This document shows positions 8,496-15,155 of a DNA stretch of 19,384 nucleotides, piece after piece (positions within the stretch are counted from its first letter, which is position 1; every line of letters begins with the position of its first letter). This DNA comes from JAKJBL01 sp964461335 (lineage in GTDB: Bacteria > Bacillota > Clostridia > Christensenellales > CAG-138), in NCBI GenBank assembly GCA_964461335.1, contig CAYWTY010000033.1, forward strand, positions 1-19,384, given 5' to 3'. Under the pieces are notes generated by a model. The model was not told the origin of the DNA. It did not search any database and saw nothing but the letters and a program-made list of their open reading frames with translations. The position numbers and the translations under genes are program-made.

Positions 8496-9394
8496 TCTAC
8501 ACCTTCTGTTTTACCAAAGCGCTCAAGAATATTTGCTTCTTCAAGTTTTAAGTCCCTATGCAAACAGCGCACGCTGTAAGCGCAGTTTGCAAACCTTTTT
8601 ACCATTTCCTCTACTGCAGCAACAGACCTATGCCTGCCGCCTGTACAGCCAAACGCAACAACAAGCCTGCGCTTGCCCTGGGCTGTAAAGCCCGGAATAG
8701 TGCATTTTATAAGCGTCTCACAAGCATCGAGGAAAGGGCCTGCAAGCGGTTCTTCTAATAGCTGTGTTTTGACTTCTGCATCAAGGCCAGAGCGGTCCCT
8801 AAGCTCAATATCGTAAAACGGGTTTGGTAAAAAGCGCGTATCAAAGACCATATCCGCCTCAAGCGGCAGCCCGCGCTTATAGCCAAAGCTCATAATAGAA
8901 AGGTTCATTGTTTCGGGTTCAAGGTCAATATTTAGCTCATCATCAAGCCTTGCGTAGAACTCAAGAGGCTTTAAGTCGCTTGTGTCAATTACTATATTTG
9001 CATAATAGCGCAGCGGCTGCAGCAGCTCACGCTCAAATGCAATGCCATAGAGGATGTTCTCATTGCCTGAGAGCGGGTGCCTACGCCTTGTTTCTGAAAA
9101 CCTGCGTATAAGGACTTCGTCCCTGCTTTCAAGAAATAAAATGCGGTATGAAAGGTTTGGCCTGTAAAGCTCTGCAAGCATTCGCGCCCAGTCAGCCCCA
9201 AATACGCTCTCGCGGCTGTCTACTGCAACAGCAGCCTTTTTAACAGTTGCCCTGCATTGCTCTAAAAAGCCGGGCAACAGGCTTATGGGGAGGTTGTCCA
9301 CGCAATAGTAGCCAAGGTCTTCAAGCCGCCTTAAAGCGAGCGATTTACCTGCCCCTGATAGGCCGGTTACTATTATAAGCTGTAGGTTGTTCAT
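8492..9394 (-). CDS. rapZ: RapZ/YvcJ nucleotide-binding protein
   Basis: P-loop protein. In E. coli RapZ senses glucosamine-6-phosphate and controls GlmS through small RNAs; in Bacillus YvcJ has NTPase activity and a less clear role. The 300 residues show Walker A GLSGAGKS at 11-18 followed by the family signature YYCVDNLP, and the C-terminal motif FGCTGGRHRSV. A good AAAGGAG precedes the ATG. It lies 37 nt after murB, which is the usual order in clostridia, but the usual followers yvcK and whiA are absent and a PP2C gene takes their place. No fusion or truncation is seen. Confidence 0.95.
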   Translation of the reverse strand: MNNLQLIIVTGLSGAGKSLALRRLEDLGYYCVDNLPISLLPGFLEQCRATVKKAAVAVDSRESVFGADWARMLAELYRPNLSYRILFLESRDEVLIRRFSETRRRHPLSGNENILYGIAFERELLQPLRYYANIVIDTSDLKPLEFYARLDDELNIDLEPETMNLSIMSFGYKRGLPLEADMVFDTRFLPNPFYDIELRDRSGLDAEVKTQLLEEPLAGPFLDACETLIKCTIPGFTAQGKRRLVVAFGCTGGRHRSVAAVEEMVKRFANCAYSVRCLHRDLKLEEANILERFGKTEGVE

Positions 9395-9431
9395 AAGGCT
9401 CCTTTCAAAAGCGCGTTTCTTCTTTTGGAAA

Positions 9432-10331
9432 TTAGTCTTCTCCCCAAATTTTTACCTCACAGGCAAGCTGAACTCCGCTTGATTCAAGCACTGCTCTTTG
9501 CACATGTTCAATAAGGCCTATAACATCACTTGCTGTTGCTGAGCCTGTATTTATTATAAAGCCTGCGTGCAGCTGACTAACCTCTGCACAGCCAAGGCTT
9601 GCGCCCTTTAGCCCTGCTTCTTCAATAAGCTGCCCTGCATAATGCCCCTTAGGCCGCTTAAAGACGCTCCCTGCGCTTGCATACGAAAGCGGCTGCTTCT
9701 TTTCGCGGCAAAGCAGGTATTCCGCCTGCCTTTCTTTTGCTAAGCCATCGTCTTTGCTAAGCTCAAGCGTTGCGCTAAGCACAATTTTAAGAGGCGCGCT
9801 GTATATGCTATTGCGGTAGCCAAGGTCGGAAGGCTCTACATCGCGCTCAATTATTTGAAAGTCTTCTATTATGCGCACGCTTTTTAAAAGCTGCTTAATT
9901 TCCCCGCAAAACGCGCCTGCGTTCATTGCGCATGCGCCTCCTAATGTCCCTGGGATGCCGCATGCCCACTCAAGCCCCATAAGCCCAAGGCGCACAGCCT
10001 CCCTTGCAAGCGCAGTAAGCGCAATGCCAGCGCCTGCTGTAAGGCGGGTGCCATTTTGGCTAAGCCCTGCCATGCTTTTGCCTATAACTATTACAAGCCC
10101 GCGAAGCCCCCCATCGCGCACAATGAGGTTTGAGCCGTTTCCCATAATATAATAGGGGATGTCGTATGTTTTGCACGCAAGAAGCGCTTTTAGAATTTCG
10201 GCTTCTGACTTTGCAAAGAGCACAGCATCTGCAGGCCCGCCAACGCGAAAAGTAGTAAGCGTGCTCATAGGGAGCCCCTTAGCTACTTCCATGCCGCCAA
10301 GTTCTTTTAAGAGCCCCTTAAGCTGCCCCAA
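9432..10331 (-). CDS. murB: UDP-N-acetylenolpyruvoylglucosamine reductase
   Basis: FAD enzyme that reduces UDP-GlcNAc-enolpyruvate to UDP-MurNAc, the second committed step of peptidoglycan synthesis. Visible motifs are TTFRVGGPAD, the FAD segment MGNGSNLIVRDGG, GIPGTLGGACAMNAGAFCGE, YRNSIY, the catalytic SAGSVFKRP, and the C-terminal HAGFIIN. This is the short Bacillota type. I place the start at a TTG (10331), 299 residues, because AGGGGG lies 8 nt upstream of it. An in-frame ATG at 10349 would add six residues but has no ribosome site, and would sit only about 6 nt after the start of transcription predicted from the promoter at 10362-10390. The ATG remains possible. Confidence 0.94.
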   Translation of the reverse strand: MGQLKGLLKELGGMEVAKGLPMSTLTTFRVGGPADAVLFAKSEAEILKALLACKTYDIPYYIMGNGSNLIVRDGGLRGLVIVIGKSMAGLSQNGTRLTAGAGIALTALAREAVRLGLMGLEWACGIPGTLGGACAMNAGAFCGEIKQLLKSVRIIEDFQIIERDVEPSDLGYRNSIYSAPLKIVLSATLELSKDDGLAKERQAEYLLCREKKQPLSYASAGSVFKRPKGHYAGQLIEEAGLKGASLGCAEVSQLHAGFIINTGSATASDVIGLIEHVQRAVLESSGVQLACEVKIWGED

Positions 10332-10339
10332 AAAAGCTA

Positions 10340-10345
10340 CCCCCT
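10340..10345 (-). promoter_or_regulatory. Ribosome site that favours the TTG start of murB
   Basis: On the minus strand AGGGGG (one mismatch to AGGAGG) lies 8 nt before the TTG at 10331. No comparable purine run precedes the ATG at 10349, and this site lies inside the longer reading. Confidence 0.5.
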
Positions 10346-10361
10346 GCATAAACGTAGTTTA

Positions 10362-10390
10362 ATTGTACAGTATTTATACGCCTGTTTCAA
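10362..10390 (-). promoter_or_regulatory. Sigma-A-type promoter upstream of murB
   Basis: The minus strand reads TTGAAA (10385-10390), a 17-nt spacer, then TACAAT (10362-10367), which is 5 of 6 matches for each box at ideal spacing. It lies in the only real gap inside the left block and should start transcription near 10355, giving murB and the genes after it their own start in addition to readthrough from folC. Confidence 0.75.
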
Positions 10391-10396
10391 TGCGAA

Positions 10397-10434
10397 AGGC
10401 GCATACTTGCAATGCATTTAGGTGTTGTGCGCCT
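10397..10434 (-). repeat. Stem-loop after the YbjQ gene, possible weak terminator
   Basis: Seven-base arms AGGCGCA and TGCGCCT (10428-10434 and 10397-10403) pair across a 24-nt loop, overlapping the YbjQ stop codon. Only three T follow in the direction of transcription, so termination would be weak or Rho-dependent. Its position just before the murB promoter fits a boundary between units. Confidence 0.35.
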
Positions 10435-10750
10435 AAATAAATTTGGCAGCAGTACCATATACTATAATTTCTGCTGCTCCCTGCATTACAGAGGCAGAAG
10501 AATAGCGGATATTCAAAACTGCGTCTGCACCAAGCACCTCTGCTTCTTCAACCATGCGCTTTGTTGCAATTTGCCGCGCTGTATTTAGCATTTTTGCGTA
10601 TGATTTAAGCTCCCCGCCTACAAGCGTCTTAAATGCCTGAAGAATGTCGCGCCCAGCATGTACGGATTGAATTGTGCTGCCCTTGACAAGGCCTAATAAC
10701 TCAAGCTCTTTACCTGGTATATAGTCAGTATTTACTAAGATCATCTTCAT
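10433..10750 (-). CDS. YbjQ/UPF0145 family protein (DUF74)
   Basis: A 105-residue cytoplasmic protein of the YbjQ/UPF0145 (DUF74) family, whose members are sometimes labelled heavy-metal-binding although their function is not settled. Support is the overall pattern: an N-terminal strand with PGKELELLGLVKG, HAGRDI and VGGELKSYAKML in the middle, then ADAVLNIRYSSA and a C-terminal EIIVYGTAAKF strand. There are no cysteines, so metal binding by thiols is unlikely. AAGGAG lies 5 nt before the ATG, inside the preceding gene, which it overlaps by 26 nt. A second in-frame ATG two codons later is also possible. Coupling to the small membrane protein upstream suggests a shared job. Confidence 0.85.
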   Translation of the reverse strand: MKMILVNTDYIPGKELELLGLVKGSTIQSVHAGRDILQAFKTLVGGELKSYAKMLNTARQIATKRMVEEAEVLGADAVLNIRYSSASVMQGAAEIIVYGTAAKFI

Positions 10751-10943
10751 CTCCGCTCCTTATTTCTTTTATACGCTCAACAAGAACAAAAACACATACG
10801 CCTATTAAGCAAAGCAGCACAGCCACAAGCACTATCTTAAGTGCAACAGGCACAGGCACAATTACCCAAACGCAAGCATACGCGAGCAAAATTAAAACGA
10901 GCAGCACAGTTATTATAACAGGTGCAGCAAGCCCCCTTTTCAA
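10725..10943 (-). CDS. Small conserved membrane protein, 72 residues
   Basis: Function unknown. The start is a TTG at 10943: a perfect AGGAGGT (10951-10957) lies 7 nt upstream, inside the last codons of the pseudouridine synthase, whose stop is one base before the TTG. A longer in-frame reading to 11009 would overlap that gene by 65 nt and has no such site. The protein has a short basic N-terminus, two hydrophobic helices (about 5-27 and 32-52) separated by a proline-containing turn, and a charged cytoplasmic tail, ERIKEIRSGDEDDLSKY. That tail resembles one I recall from small clostridial hypothetical proteins, but I could not check this. It overlaps the YbjQ gene by 26 nt. Confidence 0.75.
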   Translation of the reverse strand: MKRGLAAPVIITVLLVLILLAYACVWVIVPVPVALKIVLVAVLLCLIGVCVFVLVERIKEIRSGDEDDLSKY

Positions 10944-10944
10944 A

Positions 10945-11649
10945 CTAAACACCTCCTGGAAATGTTTTAGTATTTTCAATAAGCGCAAGAAGTGCAGGCT
11001 CAAACCCAAAAAAGCTGCTGTTTTCTGGTGCGCTTACAAAGCGCATAAACTCATTTTTAGTAGGGTGCATAAACCCGAGGCAATATGCCCAAAGGGCAAT
11101 TTGGCCTTTTTCAGGGGATGGGTTGTAGCGCTGGTCAAAGCGAACAGGCCACCCGTGGCTCATTAGCTGGGTTCTGACCTGATGCTTTCTGCCTGTTATA
11201 AGCATTATATCAACAAGCGCATAATCGCCTGAATACATAAGGGTTCTAAAGCTGAGTTTTGCAAGCTTTGCGCCCTCTTTAGGCGAGCTAAAGGCTAAAA
11301 CGCGCATACTTTCGCGCTCGCTCTTTAAGTAGTCAACAAGCTCGAGCGCCTCAGGCGGCTTCCCTTTTACAACTGCAACATAGCGCCGTTCAGCTTTATT
11401 TTCTGCAAACTGGCTGCAAATGCGCTTTGCTGCTTTGCTCGTCTTTGCAAAAACCATTGCACCGCCTACTGGTCTATCAAGCCTGTGGCAAAGCCCGAGG
11501 TAAACTGCACCAGGCTTATTCTTGCTCTGCTTAATATATGCTTTAAGAAGGCTAAGCATATCTTCATCTTTTGAGCTGTCTGCCTGGCTGGGCATATTCG
11601 CGGGTTTTTCTGCAACTAATATGTGGTTGTCCTCATAAAGAATACGCAA
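10945..11649 (-). CDS. RluA-family pseudouridine synthase
   Basis: Isomerises uridine to pseudouridine in rRNA or tRNA; the exact target cannot be read from sequence. The catalytic motif HRLDRPVGGAMVFAKT holds the active aspartate (D58 in this reading). ILYEDNHILVAEKPANMPSQ at the N-terminus and TGRKHQVRTQL near the C-terminus are family hallmarks. There is no S4 domain, so it is a short, catalytic-domain-only member of 234 residues. I choose the TTG at 11649, which has GGAG 6 nt upstream and begins just after the methyltransferase stop. A TTG at 11661 would add four residues but has no ribosome site. It forms a coupled pair with the RNA methyltransferase upstream. Confidence 0.93.
   Translation of the reverse strand: MRILYEDNHILVAEKPANMPSQADSSKDEDMLSLLKAYIKQSKNKPGAVYLGLCHRLDRPVGGAMVFAKTSKAAKRICSQFAENKAERRYVAVVKGKPPEALELVDYLKSERESMRVLAFSSPKEGAKLAKLSFRTLMYSGDYALVDIMLITGRKHQVRTQLMSHGWPVRFDQRYNPSPEKGQIALWAYCLGFMHPTKNEFMRFVSAPENSSFFGFEPALLALIENTKTFPGGV
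10951..10957 (-). promoter_or_regulatory. Perfect ribosome site deciding the TTG start of the 72-residue protein
   Basis: AGGAGGT on the minus strand is encoded within the C-terminal Pro-Gly-Gly-Val of the pseudouridine synthase and lies 7 nt from the TTG at 10943. It makes the short reading much more likely than any upstream start. Confidence 0.8.
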
Positions 11650-11651
11650 AT

Positions 11652-12500
11652 TCAGCTCCAAACTGCGCGTGCTGTTGCGCCAAGCGGGAGCGTCATTCCC
11701 GTTTTCAAAATTGGGAGCCCCACTTCGTCAGCTTCTATGTGCGGGTGTTTTTCAAAAAGCGCTGCATAAAGCACGTTTTTTAATGCACTTGGCGCAAGCC
11801 CTGTTGTGTACGAGTTAACAAGGAAGAACAGCGGGTTGTCGCTAAGAAGAGCTGCTGCTGCTTCTACGAGCGGGTACAGGCTTTGTTCTATTTTCCACAG
11901 TTCGCCCTTAGGGCCCCTGCCATAGCTTGGCGGGTCCATAAGTATAGCGTCATAGCGGCTACCCCTGCGGCCTTCCCTTAAAATGAATTTCATTGCATCA
12001 TCTACAAGAAAGCGTACATTATTTAGGTCAAGCCCGCTTGCAGAGTAGTTTTCCTTTGCCCATGCTACAATGCCTTTTGCTGCGTCAACATGCGTTACAT
12101 GGCTGCCTAAAGCTGCTAAAGCGCATGTTGCGCCGCCTGTATATGCAAAAAGGTTGAGCACACGGCATGCTTTTCTCTTTTTAACAAGGTTTTGCATGAA
12201 GTTCCAGTTTACTGCCTGTTCAGGGAAAAGGCCAGTATGCTTAAAGCCTGTTGGGCGCACTATAAAAACTAAGTTTTCATAATGAATTCGCCATGCCTCA
12301 GGAAGCTTTGTGTAAAACTCCCAATGCCCGCCGCCATCGCTTGAGCGGATATACCTGCAATCTGAAGCAGGTGTTTCAGCCATTGGCCAAATTGCCTGCG
12401 GTTCAGGCCTTAAAAGTATATACTTCCCCCAACGCTCAAGCTTTTCACCGCCTCCTGCGTCAAGTAGGCTGTATTCGCTCCAGCCTGCGCTTAAATACAT
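11652..12500 (-). CDS. Class I SAM-dependent methyltransferase, RlmI/RlmK-like (COG1092 type)
   Basis: Probable RNA base methyltransferase of 282 residues. The SAM-binding motif NLFAYTGGA is at 116-124, an acidic VDAAKG follows at 138-143, and the catalytic DPPSYGRG loop is at 189-196 with KGELWKIE after it. The N-terminal region (1-100) is a short beta-rich domain, and no PUA domain is visible, unlike RlmI. rRNA is the likeliest substrate from the family and from the pseudouridine synthase beside it; this is inference. The ATG follows GGAGGAG, which lies within folC; the two genes overlap by 10 nt. Confidence 0.88.
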   Translation of the reverse strand: MYLSAGWSEYSLLDAGGGEKLERWGKYILLRPEPQAIWPMAETPASDCRYIRSSDGGGHWEFYTKLPEAWRIHYENLVFIVRPTGFKHTGLFPEQAVNWNFMQNLVKKRKACRVLNLFAYTGGATCALAALGSHVTHVDAAKGIVAWAKENYSASGLDLNNVRFLVDDAMKFILREGRRGSRYDAILMDPPSYGRGPKGELWKIEQSLYPLVEAAAALLSDNPLFFLVNSYTTGLAPSALKNVLYAALFEKHPHIEADEVGLPILKTGMTLPLGATARAVWS

Positions 12501-13786
12501 ATATTCTCCTCCGGCTTTTGCTTGCTTTGCTCTTTGCAGATTGCTTTTGCTGCAGCTCTAAGCGGGGCTGCAAGGTAGAGCGAGCCAAAGCCTACTGTAA
12601 GCTCAGATTTTAAAGCTTCACTAAGTGCGAGCGCTTCCATAGCCCCATTAACAGCATAGCTTTCTTTGCAAAACTCAGCCATTGCCTCTTTTAGAAGCTT
12701 TGCTTTTAGTGCGCGGTGAGAGTTAAGCTCAACTGCAACCATTGCATGTGCAAGAGGCGCAACTGCTCTTATACAGCCAGTATAATCCTTATCCTCCATT
12801 GCCGCCATAAGAAAAACCGCGCGTTTTCCCGGGAAATAGGCGCTTATGCTTTCCCTAAGTGCATTTGCAGCCTGTGGGTTATGCGCGCCGTCAATAAGTA
12901 TAAGCGGCGCAAGGCAAACCCGTTCAAACCGTGCTGCCCATGCTGCATTTTTTAAGCCGTTTACAATTGCCTCTTTAGGTATACAAAACCCCTTTTCATT
13001 AAGGCGCGAAATTGCACATAGAGCAAGCGCTGCGTTTTCAGCCTGATAGCTGCCGTTTAACCCTACTTCAAGCAAGCCTATTTCAGTTTTAAGTATAAGG
13101 GAGAAACCTTCAATTGTTGCTTCAGGCGCTTTTGCAATAAAGAGACGGCTATTTTGTAAAGCGCAAACTTCTTTTATAACTTCTTCAACTTCAGCGCTTT
13201 GGCTTAAAAGCACAGTATCGCACCCAAACTTGATTATGCCCGCCTTTTCTCTTGCAATTAAACTTAGGGAGTTCCCAAGAAGCTCCATATGGTCAAGGCC
13301 TATTGCAGTTATTATTGAAACAAGGGGGCGTAAAAGCACATTTGTCGGGTCAAGCCGCCCTCCAAGCCCTGCTTCAAGTACAGCTATCTCACACCCGCAA
13401 GCAGCAAAGTGTAAAAACGCAAGTGCAGTTACAATTTGAAAATAGGTTAGCTTTAGCTTAAGCTTAGCTTCTGCTTTTCGAACCTTATCTGCAAGCTCAC
13501 AAAGTTCCTGCTCTTTTATATTCTCGCCATTTACGCATATGCGCTCGGAAAAACACAGCACATGCGGGGATGTAAAAAGCCCTGTTTTGTAGCCTGCAGC
13601 GCGTAGGCAGCTTTCAAGAAGTTTGGCTGTTGAGCCCTTGCCATTTGTGCCTGCAATATGCACGCTTAAGAAGGCGTCTTCTGGTGAGCCAAGCTCAAGA
13701 AGGAGCGCTTCCATTCCGAAAAGGCCTGAGCTGCTTTTATTCTGCTCTGCAAGGCTTAAATATTCAAAAAATTCATTAAGCGTCAT
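12491..13786 (-). CDS. folC: Bifunctional folylpolyglutamate/dihydrofolate synthase
   Basis: Adds glutamate to dihydropteroate and to folates, which retains the cofactor in the cell. The 431 residues show HIAGTNGKGST (P-loop at 46-52), the TSPH and FSERI segments of the folate site, EAGLGGRLDPTNV, and IDGAHNPQA in the C-terminal domain. Length and motif order match the bifunctional family; whether both activities are present cannot be told from sequence. AAGGTGG lies before the ATG. It is the first gene of the minus-strand block and has its own promoter at 13814-13842. Confidence 0.95.
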   Translation of the reverse strand: MTLNEFFEYLSLAEQNKSSSGLFGMEALLLELGSPEDAFLSVHIAGTNGKGSTAKLLESCLRAAGYKTGLFTSPHVLCFSERICVNGENIKEQELCELADKVRKAEAKLKLKLTYFQIVTALAFLHFAACGCEIAVLEAGLGGRLDPTNVLLRPLVSIITAIGLDHMELLGNSLSLIAREKAGIIKFGCDTVLLSQSAEVEEVIKEVCALQNSRLFIAKAPEATIEGFSLILKTEIGLLEVGLNGSYQAENAALALCAISRLNEKGFCIPKEAIVNGLKNAAWAARFERVCLAPLILIDGAHNPQAANALRESISAYFPGKRAVFLMAAMEDKDYTGCIRAVAPLAHAMVAVELNSHRALKAKLLKEAMAEFCKESYAVNGAMEALALSEALKSELTVGFGSLYLAAPLRAAAKAICKEQSKQKPEENICI

Positions 13787-13813
13787 ATATCCACCTTATA
13801 GTTTGCTTAACAC

Positions 13814-13842
13814 ATCATATCAAAGCGCTTTTATTCATTCAA
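13814..13842 (-). promoter_or_regulatory. Sigma-A-type promoter for folC and the left block
   Basis: On the minus strand TTGAAT (13837-13842) is followed by 17 nt and TATGAT (13814-13819), 4 of 6 and 5 of 6 matches. The folC ATG lies about 20 nt beyond the predicted transcription start, with its ribosome site inside that leader. Confidence 0.7.
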
Positions 13843-13850
13843 CATGCAGC

Positions 13851-13879
13851 TTGCATACGCAGGCATGCCTCTATATAAT
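13851..13879 (+). promoter_or_regulatory. Sigma-A-type promoter for ychF
   Basis: TTGCAT (13851-13856), a 17-nt spacer and a perfect TATAAT (13874-13879). The -35 box is poor (3 of 6). It lies back to back with the folC promoter, with 8 nt between the two -35 boxes. Confidence 0.65.
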
Positions 13880-13924
13880 CAGACTGGTAAAAGCGGAAAA
13901 GGCATAAATAAAGAAGGTGTAAGT

Positions 13925-15010
13925 ATGAAACTTGGGATTGTAGGGCTGCCGAATGTGGGCAAGAGCACGCTTTTTAATGCAATTACAAAAGCAGGCGCAC
14001 AGGCAGAGAACTACCCCTTTTGCACAATAGAGCCAAATTTGGGCGTTGTTGCAGTGCCAGATTATAGGCTTAATAAGCTTAGCGAAATGTACAGCCCGGA
14101 TAAGCTCACACCTGCAACAGTTGAATTTGTAGATATTGCAGGGCTTGTTTCAGGCGCTTCCCGCGGCGAAGGCCTTGGCAACAGGTTCCTTTCTTATATT
14201 CGTGAAGTGGATGCAATTGTGCATGTTGTGCGCTTTTTCTTAGATGAAAACGTGTCGCATGTGGATGGCTCAGTCAACCCGATGCGCGATATTGAAACTA
14301 TAAATACAGAGCTTATTTTTGCTGATATGGAAACAGTTGAAAAGCGGCTTGTTCGCGCAGAGAAGCAGGCAAAAAGCGCTGATAAAGCGCATGTGTTTGA
14401 GGCGCGCCTTTTAGAGCGCATACTCGCTCACCTTGAGGCAGGCAAACCCTGCCGCACTTTAGACGCTGAGGCAGCCGCGTTTTCCAGCTCTATGTTTTTG
14501 CTTAGCGCAAAGCCCATTGTTTATGTTGCAAATGTTGATGAAAAGGCGCTCTATATAGAGCCATCACAAGCGCTTGATGCGCTTAATATACTTGCGGAAA
14601 AAGAGGGCGCAAAAGTATTAAAAATCTGCGCTGAGGTTGAAGAGGAGCTATCCTCTATGCTGCTTGAGGAAAAGCAGGCGTTTCTTTTAGAGCTAAAGCT
14701 TGAAGAAAGCGGCCTTGATAAGCTTATATCTTTGTGCTACACATTGCTTGGGCTTATTAGCTTCCTTACTGCAGGCAAGAGCGAAGTGCGCGCGTGGACA
14801 ATTAAAAAAGGCACAAAAGCGCCGCAGGCAGCAGGGAAGATTCATTCAGACTTTGAACGCGGCTTTATTCGCGCTGAGGTTGTCCCCTTTAACACGCTTA
14901 TAGAATGCGGCTCAATGCAAGTATGCAAAGAACGGGGGCTTGTGCGCCTTGAAGGCAAGGAATATGTGCTTTCTGACGGAGATGTAGTGCTTTTTCGCTA
15001 TAATGTATAA
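13925..15010 (+). CDS. ychF: Redox-regulated ATPase YchF (OLA1 family)
   Basis: Obg-superfamily P-loop protein that prefers ATP and associates with ribosomes; linked to stress responses in other bacteria. The 361 residues show GLPNVGKS at 7-14, DIAGLVSGASRGEGLGN in the G3 region, and NVDE in place of the GTPase NKxD, which is the basis of ATP specificity. The C-terminal TGS domain contains FLTAGKSEVRAWTI and ends with DGDVVLFRYNV. The ATG at 13925 is chosen because the P-loop begins seven residues later, as in the family, and AAGAAGG lies upstream. An in-frame ATG at 13844 would overlap the promoter. It is transcribed away from folC. Confidence 0.97.
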   Translation: MKLGIVGLPNVGKSTLFNAITKAGAQAENYPFCTIEPNLGVVAVPDYRLNKLSEMYSPDKLTPATVEFVDIAGLVSGASRGEGLGNRFLSYIREVDAIVHVVRFFLDENVSHVDGSVNPMRDIETINTELIFADMETVEKRLVRAEKQAKSADKAHVFEARLLERILAHLEAGKPCRTLDAEAAAFSSSMFLLSAKPIVYVANVDEKALYIEPSQALDALNILAEKEGAKVLKICAEVEEELSSMLLEEKQAFLLELKLEESGLDKLISLCYTLLGLISFLTAGKSEVRAWTIKKGTKAPQAAGKIHSDFERGFIRAEVVPFNTLIECGSMQVCKERGLVRLEGKEYVLSDGDVVLFRYNV

Positions 15011-15013
15011 AAG

Positions 15014-15030
15014 CTTCACTATTATTGTGA
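15014..15030 (+). repeat. Weak AT-rich hairpin after ychF
   Basis: TTCAC and GTGAA pair across a 7-nt loop a few bases after the ychF stop. The stem is only 5 bp and lacks a following T-run, so I would not call it a true terminator. Confidence 0.25.
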
Positions 15031-15057
15031 ACATTATAAGAATATACGGCATATATC

Positions 15058-15086
15058 TGCACAACTCGTCATTATTTTGATACAAT
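15058..15086 (+). promoter_or_regulatory. Promoter upstream of the SpoIID-like gene (extended -10)
   Basis: TGATACAAT forms an extended -10 (TACAAT at 15081-15086), with TGCACA (4 of 6) 17 nt upstream at 15058-15063. GATACAAT also matches 7 of 8 bases of the sigma-E -10 consensus CATACAAT, but I see no sigma-E -35 at the right distance. It leaves a leader of about 60 nt before the ATG at 15156. Confidence 0.55.
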
Positions 15087-15155
15087 ATCGAAAACAAGTA
15101 TAGCGCAACATTTCTCCATTTCTTATGCGCATAACAACGGCAAAGGAGCGATTTA

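Noticed and set aside
9406..9427. CAAAAG/CTTTTG inverted repeat between murB and rapZ
   Set aside because: Short, AT-rich and overlapping the rapZ ribosome-site region; no T-run and likely chance.
10944..11009. Longer 94-residue reading of the small membrane protein
   Set aside because: It would overlap the pseudouridine synthase by 65 nt, and the perfect ribosome site points to the TTG at 10943.
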